Assembly: GCA_018262775.1 (NCBI GenBank)
Contig: JADFDU010000018.1
Coordinates: 1 to 43,804 of the forward strand
Source: Rhodocyclaceae bacterium
GTDB lineage: Bacteria > Pseudomonadota > Gammaproteobacteria > Burkholderiales > Rhodocyclaceae
Direction of reading: 5' to 3'
DNA: 43,804 nt
Shown here: positions 27,292 through 35,346 of the stretch, one piece after another
Layout: every line of letters begins with the position of its first letter
How positions within the stretch are numbered: the stretch's first letter is position 1
Position numbers and translations under genes: made by a program
The notes under the pieces: generated by a model
What the model saw: the letters and a program-made list of their open reading frames with translations, nothing else
Told to the model about the DNA's origin: nothing
Databases searched by the model: none

Positions 27292-29031
27292 ATGGCACTT
27301 ACCATCCTCGGTCTCTCCGGCTCGCTCTCGCACGATCCGTCCGCAGCGCTCTACATCGACGGCAAGCTGGTGGCCGCCGCGGAAGAAGAGCGCTTCATCC
27401 GCGACAAGCACGCCAAGGGCCGCATGCCTTTCGCGGCGGCGAAGTTCTGCCTCGATTTCGCCGGCATCAAGCCACACGATGTTGATGCGGTGGCGATTCC
27501 CTTCGCGCCGATCAGTCTCGCCGAACCGGCGCGCTGGCATTACGCGCGGCGCTACTGGTACGCGCCGGACCGCGCGCTCGACGCGCTCTTCAACGGCAAC
27601 CGCCGCTACCGCCGCTACCGCGGCCGCATCCTCGAGTGCCTCAAGCAGCTCGGCTTCGACTCGGGCAAGGTGGATCTTGTGCCGGTCGAGCACCACCTGA
27701 CGCACGCCTCCAGCGCCTACCACTGCTCGGGCTTCACGGAAAAGACGGCCATCCTCGGCATCGACGGCAAGGGCGAGTACGCGACGACCTTCTTCGGTTA
27801 CGGCGAGAACGGGCGTATCCACAAGATCAAGGAGTTCTACGACCCGGATTCGCTTGGTGGCCTCTACGGCGCGATCACCGAATACCTCGGCTTCGAGATG
27901 CTCGACGGTGAGTACAAGGTCATGGGCATGGCGCCTTACGGCGATCCGAACAAATACGATTTCTCGCGTCTGGCGAAATTCGAGAACGGTGAACTGGTCA
28001 TCAACACCGACTACGCCAACGTCATCGGCCTGCGCCGCTACAAGGAGGCCGAAAATGGCAAAAGCAGGGGCTACTTCTTCTCGCCGAAGCTGATCGACTG
28101 GCTCGGCCCGCGCCGCCAGGGCGACATCGCCGACGACCCCTACATCCACTACGCGGCGAGCATGCAGAAGCTGTTCGAGGACATCGCCCTGCAGATGATC
28201 GACCACTATCTCGGCGACATCCTGCGCGAGACCGGCCGTCTCGCCTTCGCCGGTGGCGGCGCGCTCAACGTCAAGCTCAACCAGCGCATCATCGCCCGCC
28301 CGGATCTGAAGGAACTCTTCGTGCAGCCGGCCTCGGGCGATTCCGGCACGGCCATCGGCGCGGCTTCCTATGTGTCGGTGGCGCGTGGCGTGCCGGTGGA
28401 GAAGATGGAGCACGTCTTTCTCGGCCCGGCCTACAGCAACGAGGAGGTCATCGCTGCCTGCGAGCAACATCCCTCGAAACCGCAGTGGCAGAAGATCGAC
28501 GCCGTGCCGCAGCGCGTGGCGCGCCTGCTCGCCGACGGCCAGCCGGTGGCCTGGTTCCAGGGGCGCATGGAGTTCGGCCCGCGCGCGCTCGGCGGGCGCT
28601 CCATCCTTGGCTGTCCGAGCGTGCCCGGCGTCGCCGACCGCATCAACGAGCAGATCAAGTTCCGCGAGCGCTGGCGGCCGTTTTGCCCGTCGATGCTGGA
28701 CACGGTCGGGCCGCAGATGCTTGGCTCGGATCATCCCGCGCCGTTCATGACTTTCACCTTCGCGGTCGCGCCGGAGTGGAAGGCACGCGTGCCGGAAGTG
28801 GTGCACGAGGACGGCACCTCGCGCGCGCAGGTGCTGCGCCGCGAGTTCAATCCGCGCTACTACGACCTGATGCTGGAGATGGAGAAGCTCACCGGCAACG
28901 GTGTGGTGCTCAACACCTCGCTCAACCGCCGCGGCGAGCCGATGATCTGCTCGCCGACCGACGCGCTGAACATGTTCTTCGGTTCGGACCTGCAGTACCT
29001 GGTGATGGAGGACGTGCTGGTCACGAAGTGA
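27292..29031 (+). CDS. NodU/CmcH-family O-carbamoyltransferase
   Basis: It transfers a carbamoyl group from carbamoyl phosphate, through an adenylated intermediate, to a hydroxyl. The 579 residues have an N-terminal Kae1-like domain with HDPSAAL, EEERF, VEHHLTHASSAYHCSGF (metal-binding histidines) and GIDGKGEYATTFF, and a C-terminal domain with FQGRMEFGPRALGGRSIL and RWRPFCPSML. The acceptor is unknown. Among glycan genes and just after the ADP-heptose genes, a sugar such as core heptose is plausible; WapO of Pseudomonas, of the same family, carbamoylates LPS core heptose. The methyltransferase gene follows after 12 bases. Confidence 0.93.
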   Translation: MALTILGLSGSLSHDPSAALYIDGKLVAAAEEERFIRDKHAKGRMPFAAAKFCLDFAGIKPHDVDAVAIPFAPISLAEPARWHYARRYWYAPDRALDALFNGNRRYRRYRGRILECLKQLGFDSGKVDLVPVEHHLTHASSAYHCSGFTEKTAILGIDGKGEYATTFFGYGENGRIHKIKEFYDPDSLGGLYGAITEYLGFEMLDGEYKVMGMAPYGDPNKYDFSRLAKFENGELVINTDYANVIGLRRYKEAENGKSRGYFFSPKLIDWLGPRRQGDIADDPYIHYAASMQKLFEDIALQMIDHYLGDILRETGRLAFAGGGALNVKLNQRIIARPDLKELFVQPASGDSGTAIGAASYVSVARGVPVEKMEHVFLGPAYSNEEVIAACEQHPSKPQWQKIDAVPQRVARLLADGQPVAWFQGRMEFGPRALGGRSILGCPSVPGVADRINEQIKFRERWRPFCPSMLDTVGPQMLGSDHPAPFMTFTFAVAPEWKARVPEVVHEDGTSRAQVLRREFNPRYYDLMLEMEKLTGNGVVLNTSLNRRGEPMICSPTDALNMFFGSDLQYLVMEDVLVTK

Positions 29032-29043
29032 CCAGCCCTGGCT

Positions 29044-29682
29044 ATGAACTCCAGCGAGATCGCCGCCTACTACGCCGCCGAGCGGCCGGAACTGCTGGCT
29101 TTCCTGCGGCCACACGGCCCCTTCGGCGCGGCGCTCGACATCGGTTGCGCCGCCGGCATATTCGGCACCGACCTGCTGCGTGAGGGCATCGTCGGAGCCT
29201 GTGACGGCGTCGAGCTGAACTTGGAGGCGGCGCGCCTCGCGGAAAGCCGATTGCGCCAGGTGTGGACAGGTTCCCTCGAATCGGCTGCGGTGGAGATCCT
29301 CTGGCAACACTACGACCTGCTGATCCTCGCCGATGTGCTTGAACACCTCGCCGACCCCTGGTCCGCCCTGCGCCTGCTGCATGCGCGCAGCGTGCCGGGC
29401 TGCAAGCTGCTGCTCTCGGTGCCCAACGTGCGCCACTACAAGGTGTCGCTGCCGTTGCTGTTCCGCGGTGAATTCCGTTACGAAGCTGCCGGTATCATGG
29501 ACCGCACCCACCTGCATTTCTTCACGCGCGGCAGCCTGGAAGAGGCGGCGCGCGAGTGCGGCTGGACGGTTTGCGCCGTCGGCAGCCACATGAAAGGACG
29601 CTACCGCCGCTGGTACATGCCGACGCGCCTGCTCGAGCCTTTCGTCTCGGTGCAGACCCTGATGCTGGTGGAAAAGCAGTGA
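29044..29682 (+). CDS. Class I SAM-dependent methyltransferase
   Basis: A 212-residue cytosolic methyltransferase with SAM motif I ALDIGCAAGIFG (30-41), acidic VELN (motif II), LADVLEHLADPW, and LLLSVPNVRHY. The arrangement fits Methyltransf_11/23-type enzymes often found in glycan clusters that methylate sugars. The substrate is not deducible. It directly follows the carbamoyltransferase, and the two may both cap or decorate the same glycan. The stop is followed by a 106-base gap that holds REP-like copy C. Confidence 0.85.
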   Translation: MNSSEIAAYYAAERPELLAFLRPHGPFGAALDIGCAAGIFGTDLLREGIVGACDGVELNLEAARLAESRLRQVWTGSLESAAVEILWQHYDLLILADVLEHLADPWSALRLLHARSVPGCKLLLSVPNVRHYKVSLPLLFRGEFRYEAAGIMDRTHLHFFTRGSLEEAARECGWTVCAVGSHMKGRYRRWYMPTRLLEPFVSVQTLMLVEKQ

Positions 29683-29730
29683 AGCCTGCGCCAGCGCCGC
29701 GGGAGCAAGGGTGGCGAAGCAACTCACATG

Positions 29731-29792
29731 AGGCGGGCGTAGCCCGCGAACCACCGTCACCCCCTTCCTCGGGAAGGGGGATGGGGGGATGG
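29731..29792 (+). repeat. REP-like two-hairpin element, copy C
   Basis: A small stem GCGGGCGTAGCCCGC is followed by CACCCCCTTCC-TCGG-GAAGGGGG and a G-rich tail ATGGGGGGATGG. The ATG of the next gene (29789) lies in that tail, with the G run acting as ribosome site. Confidence 0.78.
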
Positions 29793-30715
29793 TAGCCCTC
29801 CCGCTCGTCAGTGTCGCCATCCCCGCCTATAACCACGCCGCCTACATCGAGGCCTGCCTGGCCTCAGTGTGCGCGCAGACCTACCCTGAGCTGGAGCTGG
29901 TGCTGATCGACGATGGTTCGACGGACGGCACGCTGGACATCGCCTGGCGCTTTCTCGAACCGCACCGCGAACGCTTCCGCCGTATTGTCCTGGAGCGGCA
30001 GGAGAACCAGGGGGTGAGCGCCACCTCGAATGCCGTCATTGCCGCCTGCCGCGGGGAATGGGTGCATCTGCTGGGCTCGGACGACGTGCTGTACCCGCAC
30101 AAGGTCGAACGCATCCAGCAGGCCATCGCCGAGTGGGATTGCGCCGACCTGGCGCTGGTGCATGCCGATGCGGATTTCATCGACCGGCATGGCCAGACGA
30201 TCACGCGCAGTCGGCGCCCTCAGCGCCCCGCGCCGGGGCCGGACCGCGAGGCCTGGCGCATCTTCTTCCTCGGCGACAACTTCATCGTCAATCCCACCGT
30301 AGCGTTGCGGCGGGAGGCGTTTCTTGCCGTCGGCGGCTTCGACCGCAACCTGGCGCTGGAGGACATCGACTGCTGGCTGCGGCTGTCGGCGCGCCATGCC
30401 ATCGCGCGCGTGCCGGAGGTGCTGGCCAGCTACCGCAAGCACCCCGGCAACACCCTGCGCCGGCGTGTGCGCATGCTCGGCGCGCAATTCCATACCTTCG
30501 GCAAATTCCTCGCTGAACACCCCGGTCTGATTCCCGAGCCGGACATCCGCCGTCACTTCCGCCGCAACCTGAGGCGCTTCTGGCGGCGCATGCGCGGCCA
30601 GAAACCCTGGCTGCTCCCGCTCGTTGTGGGCGCCTGGCTCAAGAGCCATCTGCAAACGCCGCAAGCCGAAGACTACCGCCGTTTCGGCGGGCGGCTGGAC
30701 CGCGCCGCAGTCTAG
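29789..30715 (+). CDS. Family 2 glycosyltransferase
   Basis: A 308-residue GT-A fold glycosyltransferase: SVAIPAYNHAAYIEACLASV, LVLIDDGSTDGT, the DXD-type HADADFI, and acceptor-side FLAVGGFDRNLALEDIDCWLR with the catalytic-base ED motif. There is no transmembrane helix, so it acts at the cytoplasmic face. The long Arg-rich C-terminus (RRHFRRNLRRFWRRMR) could bind membrane phosphates. The ATG at 29789 lies within REP-like element C. The donor sugar is unknown. Confidence 0.9.
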   Translation: MVALPLVSVAIPAYNHAAYIEACLASVCAQTYPELELVLIDDGSTDGTLDIAWRFLEPHRERFRRIVLERQENQGVSATSNAVIAACRGEWVHLLGSDDVLYPHKVERIQQAIAEWDCADLALVHADADFIDRHGQTITRSRRPQRPAPGPDREAWRIFFLGDNFIVNPTVALRREAFLAVGGFDRNLALEDIDCWLRLSARHAIARVPEVLASYRKHPGNTLRRRVRMLGAQFHTFGKFLAEHPGLIPEPDIRRHFRRNLRRFWRRMRGQKPWLLPLVVGAWLKSHLQTPQAEDYRRFGGRLDRAAV

Positions 30716-30780
30716 CGGAGCGGGACGGGTGCTTAGGGACGGGCGCTTACGGTATCATTCGCCTTTTTACCCCGCAGGCC

Positions 30781-31533
30781 ATGCAGAATCCCCCATTCTT
30801 TTCCATTGTCATCCCCGTCTACAACGAGGCGGAGAACATCGAGCCCATGGTGCGGGAGATCCAGGCCGCGTTTCAGGGGCGGCCTGAAGGCTACGAAGTG
30901 ATTTTCATCGACGATGCCAGCAGCGACGACAGCGTCGCCGTACTGCAGCGGCTGACTTTGGAGACTCTGGAAAATGGCGTCGTGCGCAGCCTGCGGCACC
31001 GGCGCAATTTCGGCCAGAGTGCGGCAGTGGCGAGCGGCTTCGGCGCCGCACGCGGAGAATGGATCGGCACCCTGGACGGCGACGGCCAGAACGATCCGGC
31101 CGACCTGCCGCACATGCTCGACGCAGCGCGCCGCCTCGGCGTCGACTGCGTCACGGGCGTGCGCGCCAAGCGCCAGGACAACTTCATTCGCCGCTTCTCT
31201 TCGCGCGTCGCCAACCGCTTCCGTGACTGGATCACCGGTGATCGCGTCAGCGACAGCGGCTGCGGCGTGCGCGTCGTGCGCGCGCCCTGCGTGGCCGATC
31301 TGCCGGTGTTCAACGGCCTGCATCGCTTCATGCCTACCTTGTTGCGGCAGAAGGGCTACCGCGTCGCCGAATATCCGGTGAACCACCGGCCGCGCCTGCG
31401 TGGCGTGTCCAAGTACGGCGTGCACAACCGGCTCTGGCGCGGCATCCGCGACTGCTTCGGCGTGCGCTGGTTCGCTGCCCGTGCCGTGCCGGGCGACCGC
31501 CTGGAAGGCGGCGGCAAGGGATCGGCACCATGA
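30781..31533 (+). CDS. Family 2 glycosyltransferase, DPM1/ArnC-like
   Basis: 250 residues with IVIPVYNEAENIEPMV, VIFIDDASSDDS, the DXD region TLDGDGQNDP, and SDSGCGVRVVR with GLHRFMPTL. This pattern fits enzymes that load a sugar onto polyprenyl phosphate, which membrane GT39/GT83 enzymes then use as donor; two such proteins follow. It lacks the C-terminal membrane helices of many ArnC proteins. A TATCAT box at 30753-30758 and a duplicated 14-base segment (GGGACGGG-GCTTA) precede it and may be its promoter. The stop overlaps the next start by four bases. Confidence 0.9.
   Translation: MQNPPFFSIVIPVYNEAENIEPMVREIQAAFQGRPEGYEVIFIDDASSDDSVAVLQRLTLETLENGVVRSLRHRRNFGQSAAVASGFGAARGEWIGTLDGDGQNDPADLPHMLDAARRLGVDCVTGVRAKRQDNFIRRFSSRVANRFRDWITGDRVSDSGCGVRVVRAPCVADLPVFNGLHRFMPTLLRQKGYRVAEYPVNHRPRLRGVSKYGVHNRLWRGIRDCFGVRWFAARAVPGDRLEGGGKGSAP
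30937..30959 (+). repeat. Bipartite 23-bp motif, copy 6 (in GT2 gene)
   Basis: GCCGT, ten bases ending GCGG, CTGACTTT. Read as AVLQRLTL. Confidence 0.75.
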
Positions 31534-32285
31534 GCCAACCCGCCGGGGATGCCGCCGGACAGGACGGCGCGTTTCCCGAAGATTCAGAGGACGACATCGA
31601 ACTGGCGTCGGTGGCGCCCGGTTTTACGAAGGAACTGCGCCGCCTGCTGCTGCTTCTCGGTGGCGCGGCGGCGGTCTTCAGCCTCTTCTATTTCACGCCG
31701 ATCGGCCAGATCACGCGCGATATCCACACGCTGCGCACCTTCCTCGCCGGCGACGATTTCTGGGCCGAGGCCACCTACATCGCCCTGGTGACAGGTCTGG
31801 TGGCGCTGGGTACGCCGCGGCTGATCTTCTACGTCCTCGGCGGACTCGCCTTCGGCTTCTGGCAAGGCCTGCTGCTGGCGCAGGTTGGCGCCGTCATCGG
31901 CTCCTACCTGACCTTCTGGGCGGTGCGCCACGGCGGGCGCGGCTGGCTCGAGCGGCGCTTCGGCGATCACCGCCTCTTCGGCAAGACCTTCCGCGTGCGT
32001 TCTTCGGTGAAGGCGGTGGTGCTGATCCGCCAGCTGCCGCTGACCAGCGTCATGATCAACAGCGGTCTGGCCCTGAGCAAAGTGAGGGCGCGGGTGTTCG
32101 TACTCGGCACCTTCATCGGCTATTTGCCGCAGGGCGTGATCGCGGCGCTGATCGGCAGCGGCGTGGTCGACGAGGGGGCGACGGAGGGCCTCGGCAAGTT
32201 GCTCGCCGCCGGCATCGTGCTGACGCTCGGCGCCTTCCTGCTGTGGCGCTGGCGCAGGCAGGGCGGCCAGACGAAGGCGCCCTGA
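31530..32285 (+). CDS. TVP38/TMEM64 (VTT) family membrane protein
   Basis: A 251-residue polytopic inner membrane protein with an acidic N-terminal tail (residues 1-30), about five hydrophobic segments, and the VTT core: FYVLGGLAFGFWQGLLLAQVGAV-type glycine-rich helix, GSYLTFWAVRHGGRGWL, and LIRQLPLTSVMINSGLALSKV. VTT proteins are linked to lipid scrambling or undecaprenyl carrier handling in related families (DedA/TVP38). Its start and stop overlap neighbouring glycosyltransferase genes, which argues for a role in the same glycan pathway, for example carrier-lipid turnover (inference). Confidence 0.87.
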   Translation: MSQPAGDAAGQDGAFPEDSEDDIELASVAPGFTKELRRLLLLLGGAAAVFSLFYFTPIGQITRDIHTLRTFLAGDDFWAEATYIALVTGLVALGTPRLIFYVLGGLAFGFWQGLLLAQVGAVIGSYLTFWAVRHGGRGWLERRFGDHRLFGKTFRVRSSVKAVVLIRQLPLTSVMINSGLALSKVRARVFVLGTFIGYLPQGVIAALIGSGVVDEGATEGLGKLLAAGIVLTLGAFLLWRWRRQGGQTKAP

Positions 32286-33814
32286 TGGGGAGCGTCTGGA
32301 AGCGGCCGCTTTTCTGGAGCGCCCTGTTCACCGTGCTGGTGCTGGCGTTCTATGCGCTGCGCCTGAGCGGCCCGTCGAATCTCGAAGCCGACGCGCAGGA
32401 TCGCAACGTCGGCTACGTCATGGACGTGGTCTGGCAGGGCCACTGGCTGGTGCAACAGGACGTTCGCGGCCGCATCATGTCCAAGCCGCCGCTGCACACC
32501 TGGATCACCGCCGCCTTTGCCGAGGTCGGCGGCATCAACCGCCTGACCCTTACGCTGCCCTCCATGCTCGCTGTGCTGGCGATGGCCTTGCTCGTCTTCC
32601 AGGTCGGGCGGCGGCGCTTCGGCCTGCACCCCGAGGGTACTTCCTTCGGGACGCTGGCGGGCGGGATGGCGGGGCTGGCCGTGGTGCTGGCACCGATGAT
32701 GTCCAAGCATGTCGCCCTGGTGCGCACGGACGCTCTCTTTGCGCTGGCGGTCGCCCTGGGTGCGCTTGCCGCGCATCGCGCCTGGGCGCGGGGCGGCGGC
32801 TGGATGCCGTTCTGGCTGGCTGCCGGCGCGGCGACGCTGATCAAGGGGCCGCTCGGCCTGGCGCTCACCGCCATGGGGCTGCTGGCCTGGTTCTGGGAGC
32901 GCCGCAGCGATGCGGCCACGGCGCCGTTGCGCGGCAGCCATTGGCTTGGCATCGCGCTCTTCCTGCTGCTGGTGCTGGGCTGGCTGGTGCCGGCCCTCCT
33001 CTCCGCCGGCCAGCCGCTCGTCGACAAGCTGTTCTTCCAGGAACTCGTCGGCCAAGCCACCGGCATGGGCAAGGGCGGCTACCCGGGTCAGAACCTGCCC
33101 AAGCCGACGCTGTATTTCATCCTGCGCTTTTTGCCCTTTAGCTTGTTTACCTGCTATGGACTGTGGCGGGTGGTTCGCCATCCTGTAGCAGACGCGGTTG
33201 AACGCCGCTTCGAGCGCTTCCTGTTCTGCTGGATCGTCGGCGGCATCATCCTCTTTTCCCTCGCCTCGCACCATCGCGGTGACCTGCTCTTGCCACTATG
33301 GCCGGCGGCGGCGCTGCTGGCCGGGCGCGAGATGGCGCGATTGACGCAGAGGATCGGCGGGCGTCTGATGGGCGCCGTGCTGGCGGGACTGACTTTCCTC
33401 TTCCTAGGCGTGTCCTGGTGGGCTTACCATCTCAAGGCCGAGGCGCAAGATGCGGAAGTGCGCTATACCGTCATGGCGCAACGGGCCGCCCACGCGCTGA
33501 TCGCAAGCGGCCTCGACGTGAAGCAAATTTACCATCTGGATACGCCAGTCACGCTGCAACTGGAACTGGGCACGTTCCACACCTGGATCACGGAGAATGA
33601 GGCCCTGCGCCTGGTCAGCAGCGAAGCACCGGTGCTGCTGGCGGTGGAGTCGCCCGGGACCTTTCCCAGGCTGTTCGGCGCCGACGGACCGCCCTTGCGC
33701 GAAGTGTTTCGCTGGCCGCCGGGGGCACACGTAAAAGCGACCGTGCAGGTTTTTACCCAGGCAGCGACAGAGGGGAGGGCGAAAGCAGTGCAATCCGGGA
33801 GGCAGGCACCATGA
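32285..33814 (+). CDS. ArnT/GT39-like polyprenyl-phosphate glycosyltransferase
   Basis: 509 residues with about ten membrane segments. The first periplasmic loop holds LEADAQDRNVGYVMDVV and GRIMSKPPLHTWI, which is the acidic and KPPL pattern of the PMT_2/ArnT group that moves a sugar from a polyprenyl carrier to an acceptor on the periplasmic side. A soluble C-terminal domain follows from about residue 385. Its start overlaps the VTT gene stop by one base (TGATG). Copy 4 of the 23-bp motif encodes AVLAGLTF in the last membrane helix. Confidence 0.87.
   Translation: MGSVWKRPLFWSALFTVLVLAFYALRLSGPSNLEADAQDRNVGYVMDVVWQGHWLVQQDVRGRIMSKPPLHTWITAAFAEVGGINRLTLTLPSMLAVLAMALLVFQVGRRRFGLHPEGTSFGTLAGGMAGLAVVLAPMMSKHVALVRTDALFALAVALGALAAHRAWARGGGWMPFWLAAGAATLIKGPLGLALTAMGLLAWFWERRSDAATAPLRGSHWLGIALFLLLVLGWLVPALLSAGQPLVDKLFFQELVGQATGMGKGGYPGQNLPKPTLYFILRFLPFSLFTCYGLWRVVRHPVADAVERRFERFLFCWIVGGIILFSLASHHRGDLLLPLWPAAALLAGREMARLTQRIGGRLMGAVLAGLTFLFLGVSWWAYHLKAEAQDAEVRYTVMAQRAAHALIASGLDVKQIYHLDTPVTLQLELGTFHTWITENEALRLVSSEAPVLLAVESPGTFPRLFGADGPPLREVFRWPPGAHVKATVQVFTQAATEGRAKAVQSGRQAP
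33374..33396 (+). repeat. Bipartite 23-bp motif, copy 4 (in GT39-like gene)
   Basis: GCCGT, ten bases ending GGGA, CTGACTTT. Read as AVLAGLTF. Confidence 0.78.
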
Positions 33815-35346
33815 AGGTGAAGGCGCGATGGGTGGCGTGGACGGCGTGGGCACAGGCGCTCGGCCCCGTGCGCGCGGCCTTCCTCGGCAGCCTGCTGCTT
33901 TCATTCGTGGCGGTGCAAGGCCATCTCGTCAATCGCGACGGCATCTACTATCTGGAGACAGCGCGGGCGTTCCTTGAAGGCGGCTGGTTGGCCGGATTGA
34001 AGACTGGTGAATGGTCCTTCCTGTCCATGCTGATCGCGGCGCTGTCTTTCGTCACGAAAGTCAGCCCGGAGACCACGGCGCAGATGCTCAATGCGCTCTT
34101 CCTGGCGGGTACCTGCGCACTGCTGACCGGCATCACCCGCCGCCGCCTGCCCGAGGCCGCCTGGCTGGCCTGCCTCGTCGTGCTCGCCATGCCGGCCTAC
34201 AACCAGTACCGCAACGAAATCCTGCGCGAATACGGCTTCTGGTTCTTCAGTGTGCTGGCTTTCTGGCTGGCGATGCGCTGGGCGGAATCATCCCGCTGGC
34301 GCGAGGCCGTCGCTTGCCAGATTGCCCTGGCAGTCGCGGCACTTTTTCGCCTGGAAGCGGTGGCGTTCTTTCCGGCGCTGATGTTGTGGCAGGCATTTGC
34401 TGCGCCGTCCGGCCTGCGGGTGCGGCGCGTTCTCGAAATCGGTTGCCTCTCGCTGGCGGGCGCGGCGCTGGCGCTGTTGCTCTTCGGCAGCGGCCTGCTG
34501 GCAATGCCGCACCGGGTGGACTATTACCTCGATGCGGCCAACCCTCTGCGCAATTGGACGATTCTGCAGGAAGCGGCGAACAGGATGTCGGAGCTGGTAT
34601 TCAAGTACAAGTATTCGCGCGAAGAAGCCGGCTATGTCCTCTTCTTCGGTCTGCTCACGATCATTCCGATGAAGTTTCTCAAGATGACCGGCGTGTTTGT
34701 CGTGCCACTGCTGATGCAGGTTGCCGCCAGGCCAGGGCGGGACTGGCTCGCACGCTGGCAGCCGCTGCCCTGGGCCTTCCTCGCCTATGTGTTGGTGCTG
34801 GCCGCCTTCGTCATCCACCAGTTTTTCCTCGTCGGACGTTATGTCAGCTTTCTCAACCTGCTGGCGGTACCGCTGGCGGCGGGCGGCCTGGCGCTCCTCA
34901 TGCAGCGTTTCCCGCGCTGGAAGGCGGTGATGCTGGCGCTGGCGCTGCTGACCATGGCGGCGAACGTGGTCTCGCTTTCCCCGCGCAAGACGCACATCGT
35001 CGAGGCCGGCGCCTGGCTCGCCGCACACAACGCCAGCGCCTCGCGCGTCGGCGTCGACAATGCGCGCATCGCCTATTACGCGGGATGGCGTCTGTCCGAG
35101 CCGCTTATCCTCGACCGTTCGGCCCTGGTTCAGGCGCTGGCGGAGAAGCGGCTCGACAGCATCGCCATCGAAGTGCCGCGCAAGGATGCCGACGTGGAGA
35201 AGTGGCTGGCGGAGAACCGGCTGCAGGTCGTGCAGCGGTTCGCCAACAAGGCCGGTGACGCGGTGGTCATCGCCGTGCCGGCGTCCGCTCAGGCCAGCCC
35301 TTCGATGAGCGGGCGCAGTCGGGCGAAGACCGGCTCAATGGAATAG
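33811..35346 (+). CDS. GT39-like polytopic membrane protein
   Basis: 511 residues, roughly ten membrane helices, the first loop with NRDGIYYLETARAF and a soluble C-terminal part from about 385 with SPRKTHIVEAGAWLAAHNA. The layout is that of the PMT_2-type glycosyltransferase superfamily, with Asp48 region (RDG) as candidate catalytic acid. It overlaps the preceding gene by four bases. Its last 58 bases overlap the end of the convergent GT4 gene, and the C-terminal residues there (SAQASPSMSGRSRAKTGSM) look like non-conserved tail. I would not assign a sugar. Confidence 0.84.
   Translation: MKVKARWVAWTAWAQALGPVRAAFLGSLLLSFVAVQGHLVNRDGIYYLETARAFLEGGWLAGLKTGEWSFLSMLIAALSFVTKVSPETTAQMLNALFLAGTCALLTGITRRRLPEAAWLACLVVLAMPAYNQYRNEILREYGFWFFSVLAFWLAMRWAESSRWREAVACQIALAVAALFRLEAVAFFPALMLWQAFAAPSGLRVRRVLEIGCLSLAGAALALLLFGSGLLAMPHRVDYYLDAANPLRNWTILQEAANRMSELVFKYKYSREEAGYVLFFGLLTIIPMKFLKMTGVFVVPLLMQVAARPGRDWLARWQPLPWAFLAYVLVLAAFVIHQFFLVGRYVSFLNLLAVPLAAGGLALLMQRFPRWKAVMLALALLTMAANVVSLSPRKTHIVEAGAWLAAHNASASRVGVDNARIAYYAGWRLSEPLILDRSALVQALAEKRLDSIAIEVPRKDADVEKWLAENRLQVVQRFANKAGDAVVIAVPASAQASPSMSGRSRAKTGSME
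34057..34079 (-). repeat. Bipartite 23-bp motif, copy 8 (inverted)
   Basis: On the minus strand GCCGT, ten bases ending CGGG, CTGACTTT, inside the GT39-like gene (antisense, read as KVSPETTA). Confidence 0.75.

Noticed and set aside
27109..29820. A 903-codon open frame antisense to the carbamoyltransferase and methyltransferase genes
   Set aside because: It is a shadow of GC-rich codon usage; its product is low-complexity His/Arg/Ala-rich sequence with no motif, and the plus-strand genes are clear.
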